In this document: piece by piece, positions 7,836-16,127 of the stretch
How positions within the stretch are numbered: position 1 is the stretch's first letter
Layout of the letters: each line of letters opens with the position of its first letter
NCBI GenBank assembly: GCA_946482545.1
Contig: CAMLRX010000015.1
Span: 1 to 48,419 of the forward strand
Source: an uncultured Flavihumibacter sp.
GTDB taxonomy: Bacteria > Bacteroidota > Bacteroidia > Chitinophagales > Chitinophagaceae
DNA length: 48,419 nt
Direction: 5' to 3'
Notes under the pieces: generated by a model
Told to the model about the DNA's origin: nothing
The model's input: only the letters and a program-made list of their open reading frames with translations
Database searches by the model: none
Position numbers and translations under genes: made by a program

Positions 7836-8477
7836 ATGAAAAAGATATTCATCATCAACGGGGGACAGGTCTTCGCCCATTCAGGCGGGAAGTTCAACCA
7901 TACCCTGGTGGAATGGGACAAAACCTATTTTACCCCTGAAAACGGCTTTCAACTCAAAACCACCGATATCAACCAACCTTATGAACTGATGGAAGAAGTA
8001 AAGAAATTCGTTTGGGCCGATGTTATCATTTACCATACGCCGGTCTGGTGGTTCGGGCTGCCCCATAAAATGAAGGAATACATAGATACTGTTTTTACGG
8101 CCGGTCACCGAAATGGACTGTATTACAGCGATGGCCGTAAAAAGGAAAACCCCGCCATCAACTACGGTACGGGCGGCTCCCTGCACGGACGTGTTTATAT
8201 GCTCACCACTACCTGGAACGCACCCGAAACGGCTTTCACACTTCCCGGTGAATTCTTTCACCAGAAAAGTGTAGACGAAGGCGTAATGTTCGGTTTCCAC
8301 CGCATGAATGCCTTCACCGGCATGGATGCCCTCGGAAGTTTTCATTTCCACGACCTGGAAAAAAATGCCACACCCGAACGCATCAATGGTTACCATCGCG
8401 ACTATCTTGCTCATCTTTCCCAACAACTACCGGTTCCTTCCGAAGAACAAATTTTAATCCAATCTATTGCATCATGA
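7836..8477 (+). CDS. mdaB: NAD(P)H:quinone oxidoreductase, modulator of drug activity B
   Basis: A 213-residue flavodoxin-fold protein close to MdaB: start MKKIFIINGGQVFAHSGGK, the FAD pocket with WADVIIYHTPVWWFGLPHKMKEYID, and GYGTGGSLHGR-like INYGTGGSLHGRVYML. MdaB enzymes reduce quinones by two electrons with NAD(P)H and thereby limit redox cycling. The ATG at 7836 gives the standard family start; a longer frame beginning with GTG at 7791 would place the Crp-type site at the coding edge and has no family similarity. The stop overlaps the next start in ATGA, so the two genes are translationally coupled. Confidence 0.93.
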   Translation: MKKIFIINGGQVFAHSGGKFNHTLVEWDKTYFTPENGFQLKTTDINQPYELMEEVKKFVWADVIIYHTPVWWFGLPHKMKEYIDTVFTAGHRNGLYYSDGRKKENPAINYGTGGSLHGRVYMLTTTWNAPETAFTLPGEFFHQKSVDEGVMFGFHRMNAFTGMDALGSFHFHDLEKNATPERINGYHRDYLAHLSQQLPVPSEEQILIQSIAS

Positions 8478-9259
8478 AAACAGCAACTACCATTGCAGCA
8501 TTCGCGCTATTGGCATCGTTTTTTACAAGTTGTAATGAGACATCAGAAAAACATTCATCAGTAAATAATACAGTTATGAAAAAGAAAATTTTATTTGTGG
8601 TGACCAGCCACGGTACCAAAGGAAATACCGGAGAGAAAACCGGCTATTATCTCGGCGAAGTGTCCCATCCTTGGGAGGTGTTGCATGAAGCCGGTTACGA
8701 AATTGATTTTGTGAGTCCGCAGGGTGGCAATCCTCCGGTGGATGGCTTCGATCTTTCAGATCCCGTCAACAAAAAATTCTGGGAAGACAGTGTGTACCAC
8801 GAAAAAATCACCAATACCCTAACGCCGGATAAAATAAATCCTGAAGATTACGCGGCCATATTTTATGCGGGTGGACACGGAGCGGTATGGGACCTTCCTT
8901 CCAACGAAGCCATCGCCAATATTGCCACACAGATTTATGAGCGAGACGGTTTGGTGGGTGCGGTATGCCATGGTCCCGCAGGTATTGTGAACATCAGACT
9001 TTCGGATGGCGAATACCTTGTGCGCGGTAAAAAGGTGAACGGCTTCACCAATGAGGAAGAAGAGCTGGTGAAACTGACAGAGGTAGTGCCTTTCCTGATG
9101 GAAGACAAACTGAAGGAGCGGGGCGGTATCTATGAAAAGTCTGCGCCGTGGCAACCCCATGTTACCGTTGACGGGAGGTTGATCACTGGCCAGAACCCGC
9201 AATCGGCCAAAGGTGTGGGCGAAGCCATGAAGAAAGCGCTGGAAGCAAGCACGCGCTAG
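8474..9259 (+). CDS. DJ-1/PfpI family lipoprotein (Hsp31/YhbO-like amidotransferase fold)
   Basis: A 261-residue protein with a lipoprotein signal (lipobox SFFTSC, lipidated Cys20) followed by a DJ-1/PfpI domain from about 38. Catalytic residues are present: nucleophile Cys165 with His166 in GAVCHGPAG, Glu62 in GEVSHPWEV, and GGHGA at 133-137. The insert patterns match class I Hsp31-type glyoxalase/chaperone enzymes, which detoxify methylglyoxal-type carbonyls or act as stress proteins. A lipid anchor places it at the periplasmic or outer surface, unusual for a family that is mostly cytosolic. It is coupled to mdaB by a 4-bp overlap; together they look like an electrophile/quinone stress operon. 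Confidence 0.88.
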   Translation: MKTATTIAAFALLASFFTSCNETSEKHSSVNNTVMKKKILFVVTSHGTKGNTGEKTGYYLGEVSHPWEVLHEAGYEIDFVSPQGGNPPVDGFDLSDPVNKKFWEDSVYHEKITNTLTPDKINPEDYAAIFYAGGHGAVWDLPSNEAIANIATQIYERDGLVGAVCHGPAGIVNIRLSDGEYLVRGKKVNGFTNEEEELVKLTEVVPFLMEDKLKERGGIYEKSAPWQPHVTVDGRLITGQNPQSAKGVGEAMKKALEASTR

Positions 9260-9309
9260 TGCACGAGAACATACCTTAAAGAAGCATATTCCTGTTGTAC
9301 ATTTACTGC

Positions 9310-9885
9310 ATGGAATATGCTTCTTTTTTGCGCCGTCATATTTCGGAGATCGTTCCGCTCAGCGATGAAGCGTTTGAAAACGTATTGCCATTCTTTAAAC
9401 CGAAGGCATTGAAGCGGAAGGAATACCTGGTGCGCAACGGGCAGCGGGTGACCTCGGAATTCGTTGTGGTGAAAGGGTTGTTGAAAGCCTCGCTTTACGA
9501 CGATTCAGGTAAAGAACACATCTTACAATTCGCGATGGAAGGCTGGTGGGTATCCGATTATCCCGCGTATGCTTTGCAGGGCAAGGGTGAAATGGATGTG
9601 CAGGCGCTGGAACCCTGTCTGGTACTGGAATTGAGCATGGCCGATAAAGAAGCGATGTGTGCACTTGTTCCGGAAATGTACCGGTTTCATGCGCGCAAGG
9701 CATTCGGCGGCTATGTGGCACTGCAGAAAAGGGTGCTTTCCATGATGCGCAATTCGGCGAAGGAGAAGTATGAACTGCTGCTGCACCAGTATCCGCAGTT
9801 GTTCCAGCGCGTATCCAAAACAATGATCGCACACTATCTTGGTTTATCGCGGGAAACGTTGAGCAGGCTGGAGAAGAATGGGTGA
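9310..9885 (+). CDS. Crp/Fnr family transcriptional regulator
   Basis: A 191-residue regulator with a cyclic-nucleotide-binding-type beta roll (about 10-115) and a C-terminal winged helix (about 145-190). The recognition helix reads LGLSRETLSRLEK, keeping the R-E-x-x-x-R pattern that contacts TGTGA in CRP. The ligand pocket lacks the clear GE...RSA cAMP motif, so it probably senses something other than cAMP, as do most Bacteroidota paralogues. The ATG at 9310 was preferred over a start 15 bp upstream. It follows the mdaB/DJ-1 operon by 50 bp and probably controls it through the site at 7774. No second TGTGA dyad was seen before its own start. Confidence 0.9.
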   Translation: MEYASFLRRHISEIVPLSDEAFENVLPFFKPKALKRKEYLVRNGQRVTSEFVVVKGLLKASLYDDSGKEHILQFAMEGWWVSDYPAYALQGKGEMDVQALEPCLVLELSMADKEAMCALVPEMYRFHARKAFGGYVALQKRVLSMMRNSAKEKYELLLHQYPQLFQRVSKTMIAHYLGLSRETLSRLEKNG

Positions 9886-9887
9886 GG

Positions 9888-10127
9888 TTAACCGGATGCT
9901 TTCTTCCTCAGCCGTTCCATCTCTTCCGCCACGAATGCCACCCAGTCTACAGGAGGAGGTGTTGTTCCGGGCAGCACAGCAACAATCGTTTCATCGATCA
10001 TGCTTTTCATTTCTGCCTCCTCATACAAAAGGAATGCGTCTTTCAGAAGCAATAACTCGGTTGGAGCAATTGTTCTTTCAAAGTGTTTTTTCAGGAGGGA
10101 CTTTACATAGTCCTGTTGATGGATCAT
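9888..10127 (-). CDS. Small protein, probably a FecR-type anti-sigma factor reduced to its cytoplasmic domain
   Basis: About 79 residues, starting MIHQQDYVKSLLKKHF at the ATG 10127; a GTG at 10154, two bases after the sigma factor stop, is the alternative and would suit translational coupling. The composition (short helices, PPPVDWVAFVAEEMERL near the end) resembles the sigma-binding N-terminal domain of Bacteroidota FecR proteins, which often has a 'VDWxxxxxxI' segment. Full FecR proteins are 300-400 residues with a membrane helix and a periplasmic FecR domain; here the frame stops right before both, and the Crp/Fnr gene begins two bases on from the other side. The FecR assignment is an inference from position and weak motif likeness. 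Confidence 0.5.
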   Translation of the reverse strand: MIHQQDYVKSLLKKHFERTIAPTELLLLKDAFLLYEEAEMKSMIDETIVAVLPGTTPPPVDWVAFVAEEMERLRKKASG

Positions 10128-10156
10128 CGGGCGAATTTTTAAGCGATGGAACACTG

Positions 10157-10690
10157 TTACGTGAACAGCGACCTGATCTGTTCTAAGAATTTCCGTACGG
10201 CTTTTCTGGCAAGGGATAAGTGTTTTTTAATGGTATTCTCGGAAAGGTTAAGGTGTTCGGCGATCTGCTTGCGGGTGAGCTCCGTTTCGAACCAGAGTTG
10301 GAAGGTTTTTTTCTCCTGTGTGGGCAGCGACGCTATGGCTTTCAACATATTCCTTTTCAATTCGAGGTAGTTCATCATTTCATCCGGATGAGCCGCATCT
10401 ATTGTTTCGAATTCATCTTTCAGCACAACCGTTTTTCTTTGCTTCCATTCGTTCTTCAGTTTATCGATCGCTTTGTTTCTGGCGGTAGTGTGCAGCCATC
10501 CAACCGGATTCTCCATTCCCGCAACCTTACGCCTGTTGCTCCACAAAGCACGGAACACGTCCGACAACACTTCCCTGGCCCATTCTTCCCGGCCCACGAT
10601 CAGGATGATCCGCTTGTGCAGTTCATCGCCATAAACTTTCCATATCTGCGCCAATGCGCGTTCCGAATCGCCGGCCAATTGTTTGAACAT
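10157..10690 (-). CDS. ECF-type RNA polymerase sigma factor
   Basis: A 177-residue sigma-70 family protein. Region 2 spans about 8-75 with EWAREVLSDVFRALWSNR and the MENPVGWLHTTARNKAID segment; region 4 spans about 118-170 with the helix-turn-helix LTRKQIAEHLNLSENTIKKHL that reads the -35 element. This is the FecI-like group that in Bacteroidota drives nearby SusC/TonB operons. The candidate target here is the thioredoxin-SusC-SusD operon or the small exported protein at 11059. Its partner appears to be the shortened FecR-like protein just downstream. Confidence 0.92.
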   Translation of the reverse strand: MFKQLAGDSERALAQIWKVYGDELHKRIILIVGREEWAREVLSDVFRALWSNRRKVAGMENPVGWLHTTARNKAIDKLKNEWKQRKTVVLKDEFETIDAAHPDEMMNYLELKRNMLKAIASLPTQEKKTFQLWFETELTRKQIAEHLNLSENTIKKHLSLARKAVRKFLEQIRSLFT

Positions 10691-11058
10691 CGGATAAGGT
10701 TTTGAAGTGAATAGCGGTTAACGCGGAGCATGAGGTATTACTGTAAAAAATCAGCAACGACTTCACCCGTTTTTCCGTTTTGAACCGATATGTAAAGAGT
10801 AGAAGCGTAAGAAGGAAGGCCGTACCACAATGTACGTTTTTTTTTCAGAACGAAACACCTTTTCCTGCCGGAAAATTATCCGGTGTAATCATGGGAAAGG
10901 GCTGCCACACCTATGTATCAGCTTTGTTGCAACAATAGCCGCCGGCGTTTCACGCGCGGGGAACAACAGCGGCATGAATATCCTGGAAGCCCCGGCGGTC
11001 CGGCCGGTATCCGTGAAAGCGGAGCGGACGATTATTTTAAACCATTAAAAAACAGAAG
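10691..11058. promoter_or_regulatory. 368-bp intergenic region between divergent genes with several dyads
   Basis: No gene is visible. It holds CGTAC-CACAAT-GTACG followed by nine T (10821-10845), a weak rightward terminator; CCGGAAAATTATCCGG (10868-10883), similar to the perfect palindrome in front of the other ECF sigma gene at 268-283; and TTGTTGCAACAA (10924-10935), a perfect 12-bp palindrome. The last ~120 bp before 11059 are G+C-rich. No complete TAnnTTTG promoter was recognised for either gene. Confidence 0.4.
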
Positions 11059-11481
11059 ATGGAAAAAACAAAAAGTCTCCGGACTATAAAATGGGTATTG
11101 CCACTGTTGGTGGCGGTGTTTGGGGTTGGGGCGGTGTTTGCCGTGAGTGGGGAGAAGAGGGGGGCTGAAAGGCACAAGCCGTTGGTAGATTACCACTATT
11201 TTTCATACACAGGGACCGACCAATTGGAAAGTAGTTTTGAAAATCCTTTAAACTGGACGTACATCGGCACTTCCGACCCGGGGGATTGTCCTGGGAACGA
11301 TATCCCCTGTGTTGTTAGAGTGGATCTGGATGTATACACGTCGCTGGATCTCAGCGAGGACCAGGAAGAAAGATGGGTGGACTTTCTTGAGCAGCTGGAA
11401 GGACCAGACGAAGACCTTGAAACTGGTGCAATAACTTATATGGGTAGTTCTTCCAACACTATTCACCTGAAGGCAGACTAA
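11059..11481 (+). CDS. Small exported protein, DUF6520-like
   Basis: A 140-residue protein with an N-terminal signal or anchor (IKWVLPLLVAVFGVGAVFAVS, about 10-30) and a small secreted domain with two cysteines in DCPGNDIPC (about 77-85) and FSYTGTDQLESSFENPLNW. The start and the tyrosine/asparagine-rich region resemble small Bacteroidota proteins annotated DUF6520; function unknown. It stands alone between the ECF sigma gene and the Sus operon and converges on susD, separated by a two-way terminator. The assignment is from overall look, not from a search. Confidence 0.65.
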   Translation: MEKTKSLRTIKWVLPLLVAVFGVGAVFAVSGEKRGAERHKPLVDYHYFSYTGTDQLESSFENPLNWTYIGTSDPGDCPGNDIPCVVRVDLDVYTSLDLSEDQEERWVDFLEQLEGPDEDLETGAITYMGSSSNTIHLKAD

Positions 11482-11490
11482 TGCGGAGGT

Positions 11491-11528
11491 AAAGCAGGAC
11501 GTATCTTCCGGAAAATACGCCCTGCTTT
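11491..11528. terminator. Bidirectional terminator between the small exported protein gene and susD
   Basis: AAAGCAGG-A-CGTAT (11491-11504) pairs with ATACG-C-CCTGCTTT (11515-11528): 8 + 5 base pairs with one mismatch, loop of ten bases. It lies in the 51-bp gap between two convergent genes, with T-rich ends on both sides. Confidence 0.7.
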
Positions 11529-11532
11529 CTTA

Positions 11533-12885
11533 TCAATTCTGTTCCATACCGCTTTGTTGGATAACATCTTCGGGAATGGGGAGTGCAAACCCCGGATCAT
11601 TGGGAGGCAGGATGATCAGTTGACCGTTTACTTTTCTTTGTAACACAATATTTCTCCCCTCTTTGTTCAACCGCTTGACGTCCATCCACCGCAATCCTCT
11701 GAGGAAAAGTTCTTTTCGGCGCTCCTGTAGTATAAGCTCCAGCGCCTCTCCGGCACTTGCTGCGGATGTGTAAGGATAGTTGCCGTTCCGCCATCTTTTT
11801 TTCATCAGCGTATTGAGGTTTTTCATAGCCAGTTCAGTATTTCCCGCTCTGGCGTAGCATTCAGCACTCATAAGAAAGACTTCATCGGTGGCGAGACCGG
11901 TAAAATTGCCATCGTTTCCATAATAATCTCCTTTGAATGCGTCTGAGCCTAGCCCACCTGATTTGTAGAAGATGGTTTTTCGAAGGTCATCGTTTTCGTA
12001 CGACCTGTATAGGATTGAGTCAACGTTTCCTTGTGATAGGATGCTTACATATAGGCTTTTTGCTTCAAAGATCACCTCCTTGTTCGAGGGTGCTATTGGA
12101 AAACTTAGCGCCGGGTTGAGCCATGGGAGGTCACCGTTGAAATCCATTAATTCATTTTTCAGTTGCAGGCACAGGTCAGCGTATTTTCTACAACTGTCGT
12201 ATCGCCTCATCGACAGGTAAGTACGGGCGATGTAGCCATATGCAGCAGCTTTTGTTGGCCGGAAAGGATGAATAACGGTTTCAGGTAAAAACAGGGCTGC
12301 GTTTTTAAGGTCCCTAAGAATCTGGTCATACGTTTCCTGGATGCTATTCCTGATGGATGGCTTGTTGAAATCGGCATCCATTCTTAGCGGCAAACCTTTG
12401 TCTTTATCGGCAGAACTTTCGTCGTATGCTTTGGCCCATGTCCATGCTGCCAGCATATAAGACCTCCCCCTATGGAAATAGGCCTGTCCCATTAAAGTCT
12501 TTCTTTCTGCGTCTGTTAAATGATCGAAAGTAACCTTCTTTGTTTCATCCAGTACCAGGTTGGCTTTATAAATCACATTGTAGCAATCTGCCCACTGGTG
12601 AAAGTAACTTGTATAGAGCGCGCTTTTTTCCCACAGGTACATGCGCCTGTCCTTTTCCTGCCTGGTTTGAAGTATGGCATCGGGTACATAATAATCGTCT
12701 GCGCTGATGATAGACGGGTTCGGCTCGCGTTGGTTGATTAGCGAATGGTAATCGAGCAAACCCTGGAGATCACGAAAAGTGGAAGGAACAACCAGTTCCT
12801 GGTTGGATTTCTTATCCAGAAATTTTTCGCATCCTGAAACAGTGCTTGTCAGGATAATTAAAATAGAAAGTATTCTGATTTGCAT
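11533..12885 (-). CDS. SusD/RagB family nutrient-binding outer membrane lipoprotein
   Basis: A 450-residue lipoprotein (lipobox TVSGC, Cys19) with the typical start CEKFLDKKSNQELVVPSTF and the N-terminal domain DCYNVIYKANLVLDE, TPR-like helices (GQAYFHRGRSYMLAAWTWAKAYDE; KAAAYGYIARTYLSMRRYDSCRKYADL), and the C-terminal LILQERRKELFLRGLRWMDVKRL block. SusD proteins sit as a lid on the SusC transporter and capture glycans or peptides. It is somewhat short for the family (often 480-600), typical of the RagB-like branch. It follows susC by 17 bp. The substrate is not deducible; there are no glycoside hydrolases or peptidases nearby. Confidence 0.93.
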   Translation of the reverse strand: MQIRILSILIILTSTVSGCEKFLDKKSNQELVVPSTFRDLQGLLDYHSLINQREPNPSIISADDYYVPDAILQTRQEKDRRMYLWEKSALYTSYFHQWADCYNVIYKANLVLDETKKVTFDHLTDAERKTLMGQAYFHRGRSYMLAAWTWAKAYDESSADKDKGLPLRMDADFNKPSIRNSIQETYDQILRDLKNAALFLPETVIHPFRPTKAAAYGYIARTYLSMRRYDSCRKYADLCLQLKNELMDFNGDLPWLNPALSFPIAPSNKEVIFEAKSLYVSILSQGNVDSILYRSYENDDLRKTIFYKSGGLGSDAFKGDYYGNDGNFTGLATDEVFLMSAECYARAGNTELAMKNLNTLMKKRWRNGNYPYTSAASAGEALELILQERRKELFLRGLRWMDVKRLNKEGRNIVLQRKVNGQLIILPPNDPGFALPIPEDVIQQSGMEQN

Positions 12886-12902
12886 TATAATAATTTTAAT
12901 GG

Positions 12903-15900
12903 TTAAAAACCGGTTCTGATCCCAATTGCAATGGATCGGGGCGGACGACCATTTGGAAAGTCCGGGTCCAGGTGTTTGTTGTTGGCGGCCCAGATGAGAC
13001 CGATATTGCTGGTGTTTGCAAAAAGCTGCAGGGTTTGAAAAGGGAGTTTATAGAATTGCTTTTTATTAAGGGAATAGCCCAGCGAGATATACTGGCACCT
13101 GATATTGCCGCCTTTTTCGGCCAGTATTTCCGCGTTGGTATGAAAATCTTCACGGTTTGCATCCCGGGGATACGCAAGAGATGGTACATCAGTATGCAAC
13201 TCATCTCCTGGTTTTTGCCAACGCAGTGCGTAGTCGGAATGGCCTGTCAGGCTGGTAACAAGCGTAGCGAAATTGATGGTTTCACGTTTAAAAAAATAGC
13301 CTAACTTATATGTAAACCGCACCGAAAGGGATAGTTGTTTCCATGAAATATTGTTTCCAACAGAACCAAATAAAGCAGGGGCGGAAGGGCCTACGTACAC
13401 AACATCTCCAAACGTAGCCGCAGAACCGGTTATGCCGGCATAATTAGTACTCTTTTCTCCTTTAAGGTAGCCGATCGGGTTGCCGTTCTGGGGATCGAGA
13501 CCTCCCCACTTATACGCATAATACCCAAACATGGGAAAACCCTTGACTGCAGTATATCCGTAACCTCTTACTGCCCTGTCAAGATCTGCGGGATTGGTTT
13601 GGTTTACACTGGTAATCTGGTCCCTGTAGGTATTAAATATAAACACTGATGACCATCTGATGCCTTTATCGATATTTACAGTTTTTATTTCAACATCTAC
13701 TCCTCGTCCTTTCATACTGCCTATATTTTTAGGGATAGATGCTTTTCCCAGTCCCGTTGTAACATCAATTGTTTGTGTACCATACATATCCGTTACCTTT
13801 TTCCAATACATTTCAAGGCTGCCGGAAACGCGATTGTTTTTGAGTTTAAAATCGAGTCCAAGATTAGTCATGCCGGTTTTTTCCCAGGTCAATTGAGGGT
13901 TGTAAAAGTTCAGAACACTATTATAGGGTGTTTGTGTAAAAAGTGATACCCCGGGATAGGTTAACGTTGTGGTGGCCACCATGGAGGGGTCAACGTTACC
14001 ACTGAACCCATAAGTGCCGCGAAGCGACAACAAGGATAACCAATCGATATTGTAGAAAGTTTCCTGAGCAATGTTCCAGCTTCCGCCCACTGACCAAAAT
14101 GGCTTCCATTTATTGTTGGTAGCCAGACCGAAAAGATTGGCAGCGTCTCTTCTTGCGCTGGCAGAAAGGGTGTAACGTTTATTGTAGGTATAGGCCATAT
14201 TGCCATATAGGGATACAAACCGTGTATTTCGTTCGGAGATATTTATGTTTTGCGGAATAAATATTTGCGCGCCCGTAACAAAATTTGGGTACCTGTTGGC
14301 GTAATCCACTGCGTTAAAGGTCAGGATATCTTCATCAAGTCCGTAAACACGGTAGCTGTTGTCAGAAGTTTTGTTTTCGCTCACTTGCGCTCCGGCTATG
14401 GCTGTAATCTGTGAATAGCCCAGAGTTTTATTAAAGTTGAGTTGAAAGCGGACATCCCGGGCCACCATGCTTTCCATACCCTTGTCAAGTATGGCTCCAA
14501 CTGGCACCGGATAGGTAACCTGGCCAGTAGAGCGATTAAGTGCGGAGTACTTGTTGATAAGGTCCCTGGTGAAAAAACTTTCCACACTGTACAGGTAATT
14601 GGTTTCGGAAACCTGTTTCTGGTGCCTGAGTTTAAGGTCAACCTGCAGGCCGTTGGTGATCTTATAGTTTATGTTTACCATTGCGTTGATGTCGTGCACA
14701 CCGTTTGATTGCTTAATGTGGTTGTAGTCTTCAAGAGGATAATATTTCCAGTCTAAAAGTTTCCCGCCACCAAGCGTGTCTATATAACTTTCCCTGAATT
14801 CCTGGTACAATGAAATTGGGTTGCCATCATCGTCTGAAAAGCGTGTATAAATTGGTAGCCCCGTTCCGACAGGCTTAATAGAACCGAAGGACGGTCTGGC
14901 AAATGTCCCAGATCTTTGTGCATAAGAAACATCGGCGGAAACCAGCAGCCTGGGTGAAAGCTGCCAGGTATTGTTGAGCCGAACAGTATAGCGTTTGAAT
15001 GTTTCATATCGGCTGCCTGTATTGTCGTCGTAGCCAATACCCAGTGACCACGACATATTGTTACTTCCCCCTCTTGCGGTAAGTGCATATTGATTGTTAA
15101 CAGCCGTCCGATACATGTTGGCCATAAAATCATTCCGCACATCGTGCTGCTTTATTTCTTCCAGTATAGCTTCTCCCGCCTCTTCCGATAAAAGTCCATC
15201 ACGCATTTTGAACAAAGTTTCATATACCGGGGAGAAGCCGGGACGGCGCGAGTTGGTTACATCGGCCCACCTGTATTGCTTGCTGAAGAGAAATTTTTCA
15301 AAATCGACCAGCTCTGCCGGGCTTATGAAAGGAATCTGGAAAAGATCAGGTTTTTCTGTAACCAAAGAGTTGAAATTGAAATCGACCTTTATCTTTTCGT
15401 TGAACTTCCCTTTTTTAGTGGTGATCACGATCACTCCGTTAGAAGCTTTTGCACCCCAAATAGAAGCTGCCGCAGCATCTTTGAGGATGGTGATATTCTC
15501 CACATCATTGGGGTTGATGTTATCGATATCCCCTTCATACGGGAAATTGTCTACAATGATGAGTGGTTTAGCAATCTCGAAATTCCTTGTACTAAAACCC
15601 CTGATCACCATCTGATTCTGTGCGGAAGTACCCACCCGCTCCGAGGCTACTACCGTAGCGCCGTTGGTAATGTATTTCAGTCGATCAATTACGTTGGTGC
15701 CGATCTGTTCGTTGTACAGTTCATTTCCAATGCGGGTAAATGATCCCGTGGCCCTTTCTTTTTCTATAATCTGGTAACCTGTATTCACGACCACTTCTTC
15801 CAGTTCAGCATACACCCTTTGCAGGGTAAGCTGTAAGGGCACTACTGTTGCACCGGTCAACGCTACTACCCGAGACTGATAGCCAATATAGGAAACCAAT

Positions 15901-16115
15901 AAAGTATCTGGTAAAGATGACGTTGAAAAAGTAAAAGCGCCATTAGAGGCGGAAATAAATTGTTTGCCGGTACTTTTAAGTACCAGCGTAACGCCTGAAA
16001 GCGGGCTGCCGGTTTCAAGGTCTGATACCTTGCCGGTTATTGCCCGGGATTGCTGTGCGGTGGCGGAGAAGAGCATGCAGCACATGCACCATACCACCAG
16101 TATATTTTTTATCAT
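12903..16115 (-). CDS. SusC/RagA family TonB-linked outer membrane transporter
   Basis: A 1070-residue protein: signal peptide (1-21, ending ATAQ), carboxypeptidase-like regulatory domain (about 25-108, ITGKVSDLETGSPLSGVTL), the conserved ELEEVVVNTGYQ segment, TonB plug (about 115-235, with GFSTRNFEIAKPLIIVDNFPYEGDIDNINPNDVENITILKDAAAASIWG split by the SusC signature), and a large beta-barrel ending in RSIAIGIRTGF with the required terminal Phe. No STN domain is present, so sigma regulation would not run through this transporter's own signalling domain. It imports the ligand caught by SusD. It is the second gene of a thioredoxin-SusC-SusD operon. Confidence 0.95.
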   Translation of the reverse strand: MIKNILVVWCMCCMLFSATAQQSRAITGKVSDLETGSPLSGVTLVLKSTGKQFISASNGAFTFSTSSLPDTLLVSYIGYQSRVVALTGATVVPLQLTLQRVYAELEEVVVNTGYQIIEKERATGSFTRIGNELYNEQIGTNVIDRLKYITNGATVVASERVGTSAQNQMVIRGFSTRNFEIAKPLIIVDNFPYEGDIDNINPNDVENITILKDAAAASIWGAKASNGVIVITTKKGKFNEKIKVDFNFNSLVTEKPDLFQIPFISPAELVDFEKFLFSKQYRWADVTNSRRPGFSPVYETLFKMRDGLLSEEAGEAILEEIKQHDVRNDFMANMYRTAVNNQYALTARGGSNNMSWSLGIGYDDNTGSRYETFKRYTVRLNNTWQLSPRLLVSADVSYAQRSGTFARPSFGSIKPVGTGLPIYTRFSDDDGNPISLYQEFRESYIDTLGGGKLLDWKYYPLEDYNHIKQSNGVHDINAMVNINYKITNGLQVDLKLRHQKQVSETNYLYSVESFFTRDLINKYSALNRSTGQVTYPVPVGAILDKGMESMVARDVRFQLNFNKTLGYSQITAIAGAQVSENKTSDNSYRVYGLDEDILTFNAVDYANRYPNFVTGAQIFIPQNINISERNTRFVSLYGNMAYTYNKRYTLSASARRDAANLFGLATNNKWKPFWSVGGSWNIAQETFYNIDWLSLLSLRGTYGFSGNVDPSMVATTTLTYPGVSLFTQTPYNSVLNFYNPQLTWEKTGMTNLGLDFKLKNNRVSGSLEMYWKKVTDMYGTQTIDVTTGLGKASIPKNIGSMKGRGVDVEIKTVNIDKGIRWSSVFIFNTYRDQITSVNQTNPADLDRAVRGYGYTAVKGFPMFGYYAYKWGGLDPQNGNPIGYLKGEKSTNYAGITGSAATFGDVVYVGPSAPALFGSVGNNISWKQLSLSVRFTYKLGYFFKRETINFATLVTSLTGHSDYALRWQKPGDELHTDVPSLAYPRDANREDFHTNAEILAEKGGNIRCQYISLGYSLNKKQFYKLPFQTLQLFANTSNIGLIWAANNKHLDPDFPNGRPPRSIAIGIRTGF

Positions 16116-16127
16116 TGCTAAGCAGTT

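Noticed and set aside
10154..10154. GTG start for the FecR-like protein
   Set aside because: It would couple tightly to the sigma gene, but no ribosome site is visible; ATG 10127 was kept, with GTG noted as an alternative.
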